Shown: piece after piece, positions 22,059-34,600 of the stretch
How positions within the stretch are numbered: position 1 is the stretch's first letter
Layout: each line of letters opens with the position of its first letter
Assembly: GCA_949987705.1 (NCBI GenBank)
Contig: OX465283.1
Coordinates: 96,707,813-96,771,812, forward strand
Length of the DNA stretch: 64,000 nucleotides
Source of the DNA: Thereva unica
Lineage: Eukaryota; Arthropoda; Insecta; Diptera; Therevidae
Reading direction: 5' to 3'
Program-made: the position numbers and the translations under genes
Notes under the pieces: model-generated
What the model was told of the DNA's origin: nothing
The model's database searches: none
The model's input: only the letters and a program-made list of their open reading frames with translations

Positions 22059-22571
22059 GTCATTCTTTTTTTGGACGACCCATGATTTATTCGAGGTCCA
22101 CCGATTGGGCTGAAAATTTTTTTACAGTTTCCTACTATCAAAACAACAACAAAAATAATTTTTCTATATTTTTGGATCACACTATTTTGTTGCAAAAAAT
22201 ATAGTTTTAAATTGTTTTAAAAAATGCCCTTTTCGAGCTACAAACTTGAAATCAACATAACTAATGAAGAAGGTCGACAAAAAATCGCATACTTGCATTT
22301 TTTGATAGGTCTATGTTTGAAATTCATGAAACAACATCGACCAAAAATTAAAAATTAAAATTCGACTTTTAATCTATGCGATTAGTGAAAAACTGAACAT
22401 TATGGGAAAAAATTAATTTCTCAAATACTCCATCACCGATTTTAACTTTATCAGTCTCAAAATGTGCGAAAGATCTGAAACTATCATCCTACCAATTTTC
22501 GTCAATGGTTTTTGAGAACTTTGATTTTTATCATTGTTTTAATTTTTGTGAATATTTTTTTATTATATAAC
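21429..22571. other. Gene-free, AT-rich, with TA tracts
   Basis: No gene. Two TA tracts lie at 21895-21962 and 22013-22056. Sequence 21872-21896 (ACATGTAGTAAATGATGCAG then CAGTA) duplicates 21262-21286 from the unknown gene upstream, so part of that gene, or another copy of it, is repeated next to the TA tract. The remainder is AT-rich with homopolymer runs. Confidence 0.55.
21895..22056. repeat. TA dinucleotide tracts
   Basis: About 34 TA copies, a spacer containing AATTCATAATTTACA-like repeats, then about 20 more AT copies. Confidence 0.95.
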
Positions 22572-24099
22572 GATTATAAAAAAAGCATAAAACATTTTTT
22601 GATCTTAAGTTATTATGATTTACTGACTACTGAAGTAAAATACAACTTGATTGTGTTATTTTGCAGTTATAATGCAAGATGACAATTAGCTTTGCCTTCA
22701 CTGCTCATCGGTCTTCGCCTTTTTCTTCCTTCTGTTTGACCTACAACAAATAAATGATCGTTTATATTTTATGAAAGAAAATTTTATTATTCTCATTTTT
22801 CATTGCGTTTACCTTGTGCAAATTGGTGAAGTTGTAGGTCGAAATTTGGCCCAGTTATAATTTTCAGCAACGTTGATCAATTTTCCTTCGGCTTGTAATG
22901 AATGTGTTTTCATTTCTACATAGCCGTTTTCTTTTGGTATACATGAATGCAAACTTCGGATTCCGTTTACGGGTACAGAATGTTTGAATCTGGCCTCCAT
23001 CTTAATTCTGTGAGCCTCAATTTCACGTTTATCTGCAAACTCAATATCCATACCTTCGATATTGTCTCTGGACCACTCATAAAAATGAACGGGTGTTTGA
23101 ATCTGTTTTTCAGGCGGTAACTGCAAACTTGCCTTTGATGCCAAACGTTTAATCGCTCCTCCTAGTCCATCGCTAGGCCCTTTGCCATGCGAGGTAGGAA
23201 AATAATGCCATTCAGCTGGAATACCAAAATCTTCCTCGTGCAAAGATACATTTAAAACGTTGTGCCGGTTTTTATAATGTTGAGGAGCTCCGTCAGACAT
23301 GTAAATTACTTTTTTGAGATTAGGAATCTTCGATTTCAAAAAAGTTATCAACTTTTTCTGAAAGAAATTTACTGCTGACGTGTCATGATCCAAGTCATCC
23401 GAGATGATCACGTATTTGAGTAAGTCTGGTTTTCCCCCTCCTCCTTTGTAAATGCAAAAGGGGTGGAGTGTCGCTTGAGGATTGTTCCAATGGAAACCTG
23501 ACAACAGAGAAATAACAGTTTTAAACTTTCCGTCGTTTGTACACTGAAATTTCACGTTTTGCAATGAACATCCTTTAGCCGACTCCATCATCTAGTAAAA
23601 AACACAAATTGCTAATTGTGTACGATTTTGTTGTTTTTGTTTTGTTTAAAGACACTTCACCTCAAATTAATACTTGAAGAGTATTTCCGTTATTATTATT
23701 CTTTTAAATAAAACGCACTACTTTGGAATATGAACATATACATTCGGTTCGAAGTCTGAAAATTGACTGGCTGTTGAAATCTTAGTTCTACACCAAGAAC
23801 CGATTTCCTTTCTTAAAAAATACAGAACCATGGACAATTGATACCTCTCACATACTTGAAACAAACATGGTCATAAAACCCTAAGGCTTGTTTTTCGATC
23901 CGACAAAGGGATAAATGTACTTACGGAATTTCCATATTTTATGATTCTCATAAACGAGAGCGGCAAAAAGCAAAGGCAAAGCTAATTGTCATCTTGCATT
24001 ATAACTGCAAAATAACACAATCAAGTTGTATTTTAGTTCAGTAGTCAGTAAATCATAATAACTTAAGATCAAAAAATGTTTTATGCTTTTTTTACAATC
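22572..24099 (-). mobile_element. TIR DNA transposon with 127-bp terminal repeats
   Basis: Positions 22572-22698 and 23973-24099 are near-perfect inverted repeats, beginning GATTATAAAAAAAGC on the left and, read inward, GATTGTAAAAAAAGC on the right. The arms contain TTACTGACTACTGAA and GCAAGATGACAATTAGC. The 1528-bp element encloses one minus-strand gene (22809-23591). No target duplication is obvious. The family is not one I can name; the long TIRs and single small gene distinguish it from PIF/Harbinger elsewhere in the window. Confidence 0.85.
22809..23591 (-). CDS. Putative DDE-type transposase of the 22.6-24.1 kb TIR element
   Basis: An uninterrupted 260-residue frame. Acidic clusters are spaced as in a DDE fold: YVIISDDLDHD (about residue 62), YMSDGAPQHYKNRHN (about 98) and PTSHGKGPSDGLGGAIKRLA (about 132). 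The SDG..Q.KN and HGKG..DG.GG..KR motifs recur in multi-copy arthropod proteins I recall only as uncharacterised. A possible first exon lies upstream on the same strand: ATG at 23951 encodes nine residues and ends at a GTAAGT donor (23924), and a TTTTTTACTAG acceptor sits immediately before 23591 in matching phase. The N-terminal DNA-binding part expected of a transposase is not seen, so the protein may be internally shortened. The open frame suggests recent activity. Confidence 0.6.
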   Translation of the reverse strand: MMESAKGCSLQNVKFQCTNDGKFKTVISLLSGFHWNNPQATLHPFCIYKGGGGKPDLLKYVIISDDLDHDTSAVNFFQKKLITFLKSKIPNLKKVIYMSDGAPQHYKNRHNVLNVSLHEEDFGIPAEWHYFPTSHGKGPSDGLGGAIKRLASKASLQLPPEKQIQTPVHFYEWSRDNIEGMDIEFADKREIEAHRIKMEARFKHSVPVNGIRSLHSCIPKENGYVEMKTHSLQAEGKLINVAENYNWAKFRPTTSPICTR

Positions 24100-24320
24100 C
24101 TCCGAAGTATTTTCCTCTCAAACACGCCCAAGAGGTTTGAGTGCTTTTTGCTAAGCACCCACGTTTCGGATGCATATGTGAGAACGGGTAAGACCATCGT
24201 CTTATATAGTAAAAGTTTAGACGTTATGGTTAGATATTTGGATTTGAAGAGCCTTGACAGACTATAGTTGGCTTTGTTGGCTTTACATTTACATTTATAT
24301 ATATAAATATTTTCTATATT

Positions 24321-24399
<79 letters not shown>

Positions 24400-24580
24400 A
24401 TATATATACACTTTGGTAATTACATAAATATTTGCCAAATTTGGCATACTAATACACACATACGTATGTATATTATTTAATTTTGGTTCGTTATTACACT
24501 CTTTACTTTTTTTTAATCGCGAATCGGTTTGGGTACTTTGTTTTGTTTTTTTTTTCTTTTAAAAAAATAAAGTTTAAAAG
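24100..24580. other. Gene-free; TA tract at the 5' edge of Gypsy-1
   Basis: Contains a TA tract (24325-24409) and then an AT-rich stretch leading to the Gypsy-1 gag ATG. The 3' LTR of Gypsy-1 also runs into a TA tract (from about 28770), so 24325-24580 may be the remaining right part of the 5' LTR plus leader; a PBS was not identified. Confidence 0.45.
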
Positions 24581-25130
24581 ATGTCAAGGACAGAGAATAA
24601 TTTAATGGGCCAAGACGTCCCGCACTTGGACGGAACAAAGCCCGGAACTTCGGAAGTTAATGCCGCTTCCGTGTCGAAACTCGACATCCCGAAGTTCTGG
24701 GTTCACCAGCCCGCCTCCTGGTTTTACCAGGCAGAAATTATGTTTCAACTAGCGGGCTGCAGGTCGGACAAAATGAAGGTCTACAATGTTATGGCCGCAT
24801 TACCGGAAGAGGCGGTAACGGCGATGCGGCTTAGCACTGTAGACCACGCCACCTCCTCTTACGAGGATATTAAACAGCACCTGCTCGACAAATACGGCAC
24901 TTCCGAGAAGCGCCGACTCGAGCAGTTGCTGTCAGTGCAAGAGCCTGGAGACCGGAAACCTTCGGAGTTCCTCCAGGCTCTCAAGGCACTAGCGGGTGGA
25001 TCGTCGGCGGCCAATGACGACCTGATCCGGAACCTGTGGGAGCGGAGGCTTCCACAGGCCATCCAGGTCACATTGGCCACCGCTGCCGACCAAACCCTAG
25101 CCGGGTTGGCATCCACGGCGGATGGGAGGT
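24581..25130 (+). pseudogene. Gypsy-1 gag, N-terminal part
   Basis: Structural capsid protein of the virus-like particle. ATG at 24581 starts a frame with the capsid-type region: FWVHQPASWFYQAEIMFQLA, YNVMAALPEEAV, IKQHLLDKYGTSEKRRLEQL and KPSEFLQALKALAGG. It corresponds block for block with the gag of Gypsy-2 (RALIQRFTESEERKLEQLL). The frame runs on to 25231, but after about 25125 the residues are no longer gag-like and the true continuation lies in the +1 frame, so an indel sits near 25125. Confidence 0.88.
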
Positions 25131-26148
25131 GCTTCCACACGGAGGTGCCTCATACGCGTCCGCCGTCCACGCAACACCTGCCAAATCGGAGCCCACATTG
25201 GTGGCGCTGCAAAGCGCCATCAATAGGCTGACGGCCCGGCTAGACAAGCTTGACCGAAGCCCGCGGAACCCGAAAAGCCGAACACCTGCCAATCGACAGG
25301 GCGGCTCTCGACAGCCCTCGGCCAATCGGCCACAAGGGGCCAATCAAGCCAGGGATAGCCTTTGCTATATCCACTACCGTTACGGTAGTGAGGCACGCAC
25401 TTGCAAGGCCCCCTGCAGTTTCGGTGGTGGCCAAGCCAAACCGGCGAAGAAAAAGGCCACCACCAATAAAAAAAAACTAAAGTTGGGGATCGATGCGAGC
25501 GAGCATATAACCGGCCGCTCATATCGTTTATTCGTCAGAGACACCAACAATCGGATGGACTTTCTGATTGATTCGGGCTCTGACGTTTCAATTGTTCCCG
25601 ACAAGGCGTTCCCGACCCATAACGGTAGCCCGAACGTCCTTCTGTACGCGGCCAACGGATCACTGATCCGAACTTTCGGCACTAAGTTGCTTGAACTTGA
25701 ACTCGGCTTACGCCGACGATATGTTTACAACTTTATTATAGCCGACACCACTAAAGCCATTATCGGGGCGGACTTTTTAACGAAGTTCAAATTGTCCGTC
25801 GATTTTGAATATCGGCATTTAGTCGACAAGCGCACGAAGTTTCGCATTAACGTGTGCGCTACCGTCGACTACAACCCCGAAACATTTCCATGCCGAGTTA
25901 TTGGCATATACAAAGAGCTATTAACGAAATACGCTTCGTTAACAAAACCGCCCAATTTTAACCTTCCGGTTAAACACAATGTGCAACACCACATTGTAAC
26001 AAAAGGGCAATTTCTTTTTTGTCACCGTTCGGCGACTCCACCCGGAGAAGCTGAAGGTGGCAAAATTATAGTTCGACCATATGGTCCAATTGGGGATTTG
26101 TCGACCTTCGTCGTCCCCCGTAGCATCTCCGCTTCATCTGGTCCCTAA
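25125..26148 (+). pseudogene. Gypsy-1 gag C-terminus and aspartic protease
   Basis: Continues gag in the +1 frame: the hydrophilic LQSAINRLTARLDKLD (coiled-coil-like), then a CCHC-like knuckle CYIHYRYGSEARTCKAPC, then a basic linker. The protease follows, with active site LIDSGSDVSIVP and flap/ILG-type strand AIIGADFLTKF. Gag and protease are fused in one frame here. After about 26035 the frame loses similarity: the RT N-terminal region is readable only in another frame with one further stop, and the frame ends at 26148. Confidence 0.88.
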
Positions 26149-26155
26149 ACGGGAC

Positions 26156-27045
26156 TCACATGATTGGAGGCCATGCGGCGACTACCGTCGCCTTAACGCT
26201 GTCACTGTGCCGGATAGATACCGATCCCGCATATACAGAATTTCTCCGTGAATCTTCACCGCTGCACAATTTTTTCGAAGGTTGACTTGGTACGTGCATA
26301 CCATCACATACCAATCGCCCCAGAAGACGTGCATAAGACTGCACTCATTACGCCATTCTACCTATATGAATTTACACGTATGCCATTCGGCTTACGAAAT
26401 GCAGCCCAAACCTTTCAAAGGTTCATAAATGAAGTTACGAGAGATCTCGACTTCGTTTATGTATACTTGGACGATATACTTATCGCCAGTAAAACCGAGG
26501 ATGAGCATATCGTTCACCTCGAAGAGCTCTTTAAACGCCTCGATAGCTTCGGTTTAACCATTAAGCTAGAGAAACGCGTTTTCGGTGCAACAGAGATTAA
26601 GTTTCTAAGCCACCGCATCACAAAGGATGGAATACTTCCATCCTCCGATCGGGTTCAGGCTATCGTTGATCTCGCACCTCCAACTTCTATCAAATCGATA
26701 CAGAAGTTTATGGGAATGGTGAATTTCTATCATCGATTTATCCCAAAATTGGCTGAACAGTTGGTGCCTATAAACGAGCATTTGAGAGACCTTCTCAACC
26801 CCTCACGTGCCAATAAAGTTTTTGACTGGCCAGCAGAATGTCAGGCGGCATTCCTCAAGGTGAAAACCTCGATGGCTGAAGCAACTCTGCTGAACCATCC
26901 AATCGAGGATACAAAGTACAGTCTTACGACTGACGCCTCTGATTATGCAATCGGAGGCGTTTTGGAACAATTCAACGGTCATCGGTGGCAACCACTAGCT
27001 TTTTATTCCAAAAAGCTGTCACCAACAGAACGGAAGTACTCTTAA
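26156..27045 (+). pseudogene. Gypsy-1 reverse transcriptase
   Basis: RNA-dependent DNA polymerase. The [13 protein letters not shown] block lies at about 26157-26200, followed by a one-base frameshift near 26222. From 26248 the frame is open: [15 protein letters not shown] (first catalytic Asp), [18 protein letters not shown], and the active site [11 protein letters not shown] with both aspartates. Then the thumb region and the start of RNase [16 protein letters not shown] (catalytic Asp). The frame ends at a TAA (27043-27045) inside the conserved KYS.FDREL block; coding continues in the same frame afterwards. Confidence 0.9.
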
Positions 27046-28521
27046 TTTGATCGCGAACTTCTCGCAATCTATGCAGCGATCAAACACTTCCGTTACTTCG
27101 TTGAAGGACGCAATTTCGTGGTCTATACTGATCACAAACCACTGGTTCGCGCCCTTCACACAAAGACCGAACGGTCCCCTCGACAGACCAGACATTTGGG
27201 TCTAATCTCTCAGTTTACCACAGACATCAGGCATGTGTCGGGTAAACAAAACGTTGTCGCAGAGTACTTGTCGCGCTCACTAGCAACCGACAACGTCGAC
27301 TCGGTCACCTTCGACCTGCCTACACTGGCTCAGGCTCAACAAGGTGACACAGAGCTAAAGTCTCTACAAGAGCACCCCAGCAACGGCTCACGGGTAAAAC
27401 TAGTCCCCACACCAATACCATTTACCGCCCATCAGGTGTGGTGTGAAAATAATATAGGCATTCCAAGGCCTTACATACCCACTTCCTTACGCAGACTTGC
27501 GTTCAACTCCGAACATAGTCTCTCCCATCCTGGTATTCGTGCTACAAGACCAGCCGTTACCAAGAAATACTTTTGGCCATCGATCAATAAAGACTGCAAT
27601 GAGTGGTCTCGATCATGCCTAGGTTGCCAAAAGTCCAAAGTTTCACGGCATACCAAATCTCCATTGGAAGCTTTCAAACTTCCAAATAATAGATTTGACC
27701 ATATCCATATGGATATAGTGGGACCCCTACCCCCATCTCGTGGATACTCTTATATCTTAACGATAGTCTATAGATTCACGCGATGGCCCGAAGCATACCC
27801 AATTCGGGATATCTCAGCTTCAACAGTGGCAAGAAAATTCGTCACTGAATTTGTCCCACGATTCGGCGTACCTCTTGTGATCACAACCGATCAAGGTACG
27901 CAGTTCGAATCGAAACTGTTCAATGAAGTTGCCAAATTACTCGGCACTCATCGAATTCGGACTACCGCCTACCACCCGCAAGCAAACGGGATGGTTGAAC
28001 GGTTCCACAGGCAACTAAAAGCAGCCTTAATGGCAAGGGACAACACTACTCATTGGAGTGAAGACTTGCCCTTTGTCATGTTAGGCATACGCACGGCAAT
28101 TAAGACCAACTTACAATGCTCGCCAGCCGAGCTCGTATATGGTCAGAATCTGAAACTTCCCAATTCGATTTCTATCACAACCGATCAAAATCCGATTGAA
28201 GAATCAGAATTCCTCTCTCGCCTTCGTTCTCATATGCAGAACATTAAGGCAATACATCCTCGGCAACCCGTCCAAAAGGATGTCTATGTGCCAGAAGCCC
28301 TGGAGAACGCCGACTACGTTTTCATACGTGTCGACAGAGTTCGAAATCCTTTCGAACCTCCATATGAGGGCCCATATGAAGTAATCAAACGATTACGAAA
28401 ACACCTCGTCGTCAAATTGAACGGCACAACCAAGTCGAGATCTATCGACAGGCTAAAGCCAGCCTTCGGTTGCGACCGCGACAACGAAGCTAAGCCACCT
28501 AAAGCGGTAACATTCCGTTAA
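27046..28521 (+). CDS. Gypsy-1 RNase H (rest) and integrase
   Basis: In frame with the RT after the 27043 stop. RNase H: DRELLAIYAAIKHF (Glu) and VYTDHKPL (Asp). Integrase zinc domain: HSLSHPGIR...WSRSCLGCQ (HHCC). Core: HMDIVGPL (Asp), TTDQGTQFE (Asp) and NGMVERFHRQ (Glu), so the catalytic triad is complete. C-terminal GPY-type region: VRNPFEPPYEGPYEVIKRL. One oddity: the usual VDRFTRW block reads VYRFTRW. The stop at 28519 is followed within 20 bases by the polypurine tract. The first Met (27118) is internal. Confidence 0.92.
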   Translation, partial: FDRELLAIYAAIKHFRYFVEGRNFVVYTDHKPLVRALHTKTERSPRQTRHLGLISQFTTDIRHVSGKQNVVAEYLSRSLATDNVDSVTFDLPTLAQAQQGDTELKSLQEHPSNGSRVKLVPTPIPFTAHQVWCENNIGIPRPYIPTSLRRLAFNSEHSLSHPGIRATRPAVTKKYFWPSINKDCNEWSRSCLGCQKSKVSRHTKSPLEAFKLPNNRFDHIHMDIVGPLPPSRGYSYILTIVYRFTRWPEAYPIRDISASTVARKFVTEFVPRFGVPLVITTDQGTQFESKLFNEVAKLLGTHRIRTTAYHPQANGMVERFHRQLKAALMARDNTTHWSEDLPFVMLGIRTAIKTNLQCSPAELVYGQNLKLPNSISITTDQNPIEESEFLSRLRSHMQNIKAIHPRQPVQKDVYVPEALENADYVFIRVDRVRNPFEPPYEGPYEVIKRLRKHLVVKLNGTTKSRSIDRLKPAFGCDRDNEAKPPKAVTFR

Positions 28522-28542
28522 CGCTACGCTGGGAGGGGAGTA

Positions 28543-29826
<1,284 letters not shown>

Positions 29827-29949
29827 ATATATATATATTCAAGTCACTTAAGTACATTATAAGTTACATATAAATTAAATAATAATAATAATAAACAACC
29901 AAGTGATAGAAAATCTAGAAATAATAAATAACAATAAATAAATCAAAGA

Positions 29950-30678
29950 GTGTTTGATCAGTTATACCACCTCGTGTTACAACAGAAGCTAAAGTTATAT
30001 GAACTCTCCTTAAAATCTCCCAGAGATTTACCAAAATTATCAGAATTTTTGGCCTTCCTAGAGCTAAGATTTCAAGCATTGGAAAATATTAAATCAAATA
30101 GAGATTTTTCAACGCAGTCCAATAATAGACAAGGAGGTATAAAAGCCAAACTATACAGTAAGTCGAACCTTAAGAACTATCATATAAAGGGATATAGTCG
30201 ATGTGAAGCTTGTGGGGGAAATCATAAACTTTACGAATGTTCCAAGTTCGTAAATTCGAGTTATACCCAAAAACAAGAGCTCTTAAATAACTGCAATCTT
30301 TGCAAATTATGTTTAAGACCTCACCACATGTCTGAATGCAATAGCAAGAAAACGTGCAAAATATGTAATAGTGCAAAGCACAACACCCTATTACATCTTG
30401 AAAGTCAAAACAAGCAACTTAATTTCCAATTAAGGAAAGGTGAAGACTCGAATAAAAACAAACCAACCTATAGGTCAAATCGAGTTGAAGTAAACAAACA
30501 AAAGAGCATCATAAATTATCCGAAACCTAGCACTTCAAGCAGCCATGGCCAAGAAGGTACTGACTCAAACCATATCATAAACGTTCAAACCTACAACTCG
30601 AGTTCTACTGAAGTTGGCGTAATGTTAGTAACAGCAATGGTTAAAGTAAGAAGCTCAGAAGGAAGAGAAGACTTTTGA
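29950..30678 (+). pseudogene. BEL gag (C-terminal part) with three zinc knuckles
   Basis: Nucleocapsid part of gag. The start preserves the block FDQLYHLVLQQKLKLYELSL and LPKLSEFLAFLELR, typical of the DUF1759-type region of BEL gag; the usual larger N-terminal part is missing. Three zinc knuckles follow: CEACGGNHKLYEC, CNLCKLCLRPHHMSEC and CKICNSAKHNTLLH. The frame stops at 30676 where BEL elements normally continue into protease; the protease frame starts within 4 bases, pointing to a one-base indel near 30665. Confidence 0.88.
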
Positions 30679-31481
30679 GAGCCCTAGTCGACCAAGGTTC
30701 TCAAGGTAGTTTCATAAGGGAAGATGCGGTACAACGATTAAGATTGAAGAAGTCTAAGGTCTGTGCTGAAATAACAGTTGTTTCAGACATCAAAATTGGT
30801 AGTGCGAAAAGCAAGGTATCATTTCAAATAAGTTCCATATATCCCTCATCATTTCAATTATGGGTGTCCGCATTCGTTCTCAAATCGGTATCAAAACCCA
30901 TTCCCGACATTGAAATAATTAGTAGAGAAATAGACACACTGAAAAATCTGCCTCTGGCAGATCCTCACGCATTTAGTCCCGGACCTATTGACATTATATT
31001 AGATGCGGAAGTATATGACGAAATTATGCTGGAAGGTATAAGAAAGGGAAGCCGGGGATATCCACTTGCCACAGAACTGGGATGGATATTTTCAGGAAAG
31101 GTTCCAGTTCCAAATACAGTAATCAAATGCCACGTATCCCAAATAGAGATAGACGAGTCTCTAAAGAGATTCTGGGATCTCGAGGAGTTAGCACCCAAGA
31201 GCGAAACTTCGAAAGAAGAAATCCTTGCTGAACAAATCTACACAGCAACTGTTGCTAGAGATCATGAAGGCAGATACATAGTTCATCTACCCTTCAATGA
31301 AAAAATAAACAATTTAGGATACTCCAAGGGGAGGGCTATGAGCAGATTAGTGCATATGGAACGAAAGTTCCATCGAGATGACAAATTTAAAGACCAATAT
31401 CAAGCGCTCATTAAGGAATATCAAAACCTTGGTCATATGAGACCAGCATTAAGCACACAAGATGCATGCACGCTGTTTTAA
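30675..31481 (+). pseudogene. BEL protease and N-terminal RT region
   Basis: Starts with the protease active site ALVDQGSQGSFI, in the BEL form DQGS, and the strand PIDIILDAEVY. Then ATELGWIFSGKV, DLEELAPKSETSKEEILAEQ and RYIVHLPFN lead into the RT. The frame ends at 31479 in the linker just before the conserved HAVLK block, which is read from another frame (31466 on). An aspartic protease matures the polyprotein in active relatives. Confidence 0.88.
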
Positions 31482-31663
31482 AAGCAGACAGCACCACAAC
31501 AAAATTAAGAGTGGTCTTTGATGCGTCGTGTCCTACAAGTTCAGGAGTACGACTCAATGACGCCTTACTAAAAGGACCACAACTACAACAAGACTTAATG
31601 TCGATACTTATCAGGTGGAGGAAACATAAGTTTGTCATATCATCTGACATAGAAAAGATGTAT
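31466..31663 (+). pseudogene. BEL reverse transcriptase, first fragment
   Basis: HAVLKADSTTTKLRVVFDAS, then LNDALLKGPQLQQDLMSIL and KFVISSDIEKMY, which contains the first catalytic Asp. Coding stops at 31663 where the RTE element is inserted; the next residues come at 34717. Confidence 0.92.
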
Positions 31664-34600
31664 CATCATCATCATCTGTAGCACTACAGCCTATTATTGG
31701 CCTTGGCTTCCTCCAACATTTCTCTCCATGCCGTTCGGTTCCTGGCTAATGCCTTCCAGTTGCGTACGCCTAACTTTACTAATTCTTCCTCAACGGAGTC
31801 CATGTATCGTTTTTTTGGTCGACCTGAATTTCGCTTTCCATCAGGAATTCGATTCAACGCTATTTTTGCGGGGTCGCTATCGTCAAGCCTTTGTACGTGT
31901 GCCACCCATCGCAATCTACTTAATTTTATACTTTTGACAATGTCGGGTCCCCGGTACAGTTGGTATAATTCGTGATTTTATCTCCTTCTCCATTCACCGT
32001 TTTCGCAGACACCGCCAAATATTGTACGTAGAATTTTTCTTTCAAAAGTGCCTAGAAGAGTTTCATCAGCCACTTTCAAAGTCCATGCCTCTGATCCAAA
32101 CATCAGAACGGGCTTGATTAGCGTGGTATATAGTTTACACTTCATTCCTCTAGACAAAATGCGTGATGTAAGATGTTGTCGAAGTCCAAAATAGCATCTG
32201 TTAGCAACGTTTATTCTCCTTCTGATCTCCGTTGTCTCACCACTGTCAGCTTGCAATACGGTTCCAAGATACGTAAATTCTTTAACGGTTTCTATATTAT
32301 ATGCATCTATGGTGATATTTTGTCTTGGAGTTGCGTATCCTTTTGAAGTACAAAGATACTTAGTTTTTGCTTCGTTGATGAGCAATCCCATCTTTTTCGC
32401 AGCTGCTTCCAATTTTATGAAGGTTCCTTTCACACTCGCAAACGACCTACCTATTAGAGCGACAGCATAAGCCATCGTTTGTGTTGACTTGTTAAAGATG
32501 GATCCCGTTGTTTCTACCCCAGCGTCTTTCACCACCTTCTCCAACACTATGTTAAATAGGAGGCATGACAGTGCGTCACCTTGTCTCAGGCCTCTCTGTG
32601 ATGTGAAACTATCTGAGAGGTCTCGTTCAACTCGTACCTTGCATCGTACTACCTCGATTGTAGCTTTTGTTACTTCGATTAGGTGTTTTGGAAATCGGAA
32701 GCACTCCATAGCTTTAAATAACTCTTCACGCTTGACGCTGTCATATGCTTGCTTGAAGTCTATAAACAGTATGTGAATATTGATGTTGAACTCCCATGAT
32801 TTTTCCAAAATTCTTCTTAGAGTGGAAATATGGTTTGTAGTGGACCTACCTGGTCGAAAGCCACATTGATAACTACCTATTATGCCTTCTGCGATGGGTA
32901 GAAGTTTTTTGTATAAAATAGTGGACAGTACTTTATACGCTGAGTTGAGGAGGGTATTACCCCTATAGTTCTCACAAACGAGTTGATCTCCTTTTTTATG
33001 CAGGGGGCATATCACACCTTCCGTCCATTCAAGTGGGATCTTTTTCTGACGCCAGATCGATTCTATAAGTTTATGTAATCCATTCCTTAATTCTTGGCCC
33101 CCATATTTCCACATCTCAATTGCTATGCTATCTTTTCCTGGGGCTTTATTGTTTTTGAGATTCGTCATAGCTTCTTGTACGTCGTCCATTGTAGGGACAT
33201 CAATTTCATTAGCAGCACCAGTATCACTATCATTATTGGTTGGTGCGTTTCTATTTGTTTGATTCACATCACTTTCACTCTCATTTTCGTCGCCTCTATT
33301 CAGTAGCTCATTAAAATACTCCCGCCATCTTTCTAAAACCTCTTGTTTTTGGCTCAGGATATTACCGTTTTTGTCCTTACACATCGATACTCTGGGTTTA
33401 AACTCTTTACGTTGCTTGTTCACTTTCTCATATAACTTTCTTACTTCGTTATTATTCCCGAGTTCGTTTATCTCTACAAATTGTTCCTCTAGCCACGTCT
33501 TCTTTTTTCTTTTGTGCGTACGTTTTTCAAGTCGTCGTTTTTCCTTATAGGTCGCTACGGAATTTCTAGTCCTATATCTTTGCAGCATATTAGTATATGC
33601 TTCATTCTTATCTTTCGTTACTCTAGCGCACTCTTCGTCGAACCAGTCTTGACGTCTTGCTCGTCTTTCATAGCCTAGCTTGGTTGCAGCGGCTTCCTTT
33701 ATTATGGTACTTAGTTTTGCCCATTGCTCATCAATAATGGCATTGATACTTGTAGCTTCGTTATTCGATGCACCAAACCTTCTATTTAGCTCTGCTACAT
33801 ATTCTTCCCTAATTTGTTCTTCGTTGAGGGCCGCGATATTATATTTTCGCTCGCTTTGTTGTACCCTTCCTCCGGTCCTAACGCACGAAATCCTATCTCT
33901 TATCTTAGCACCCACCAGAAAATGGTCTGAGTCCACGTTTGCTCCACGGTACGTTCTAACATCTATTATGCTGGAGCTGTACCTTGTACTAATAAGTATA
34001 TGGTCTATAGCATTTACCGTCTCCTCATTAGGAGATTTCCAGGTTACTCTATGTATTCTTCTGTGTTCGAATTTCGTGCTAGCCACTATCATGTTAGCTC
34101 CAGCAGCGAAGTCCACCAGTCTACGACCACTATCATTGCACTCAGGATGTATACTGTGCTTTCCAATGGTTGGGTAATAGATTCGTTCCTGCCCTACTTT
34201 TGCGTTAGCGTCTCCTATAATTACTTTTACATCATACCTGGGACATTTTCTGAGATTTCTCTCAAGGTTTTCATAGAAGGCCTCCTTTTCTTCATCAGAC
34301 TTATCTTCGGTTGGAGCATAATGAGGGAGTAATTGTGGAATTTGCCTTTAATTCGAATTTTGAACATTCTTTCGCTTATTGCTTCGAATCCTATTACAGC
34401 ATGTTTTAAGCTTTTTCTAACGATAAATGCCGTACCTAAAGTGTGCTCTTTATCTCTGCAGCTGTAGTATATTGTGTAATTCCTTTTCTCCATTATGCCT
34501 TTCCCCAACCATCTAACTTCTTGAATCGCCGTTATATCGGCCTTGTATTTTTCAAGCTGGTCCAATAGTACTCTTAACTTACCAGGTTGGTATAGAGTTC

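Noticed and set aside
24859..25682. Several 64-100 codon minus-strand frames
   Set aside because: Antisense shadows of the GC-rich Gypsy-1 gag-protease region.
30170..31650. Minus-strand frames of 68-79 codons
   Set aside because: Antisense to BEL gag, protease and RT blocks that are convincingly coded on the plus strand.
32489..34332. Plus-strand frames of 70-165 codons
   Set aside because: Antisense shadows of the RTE ORF2.
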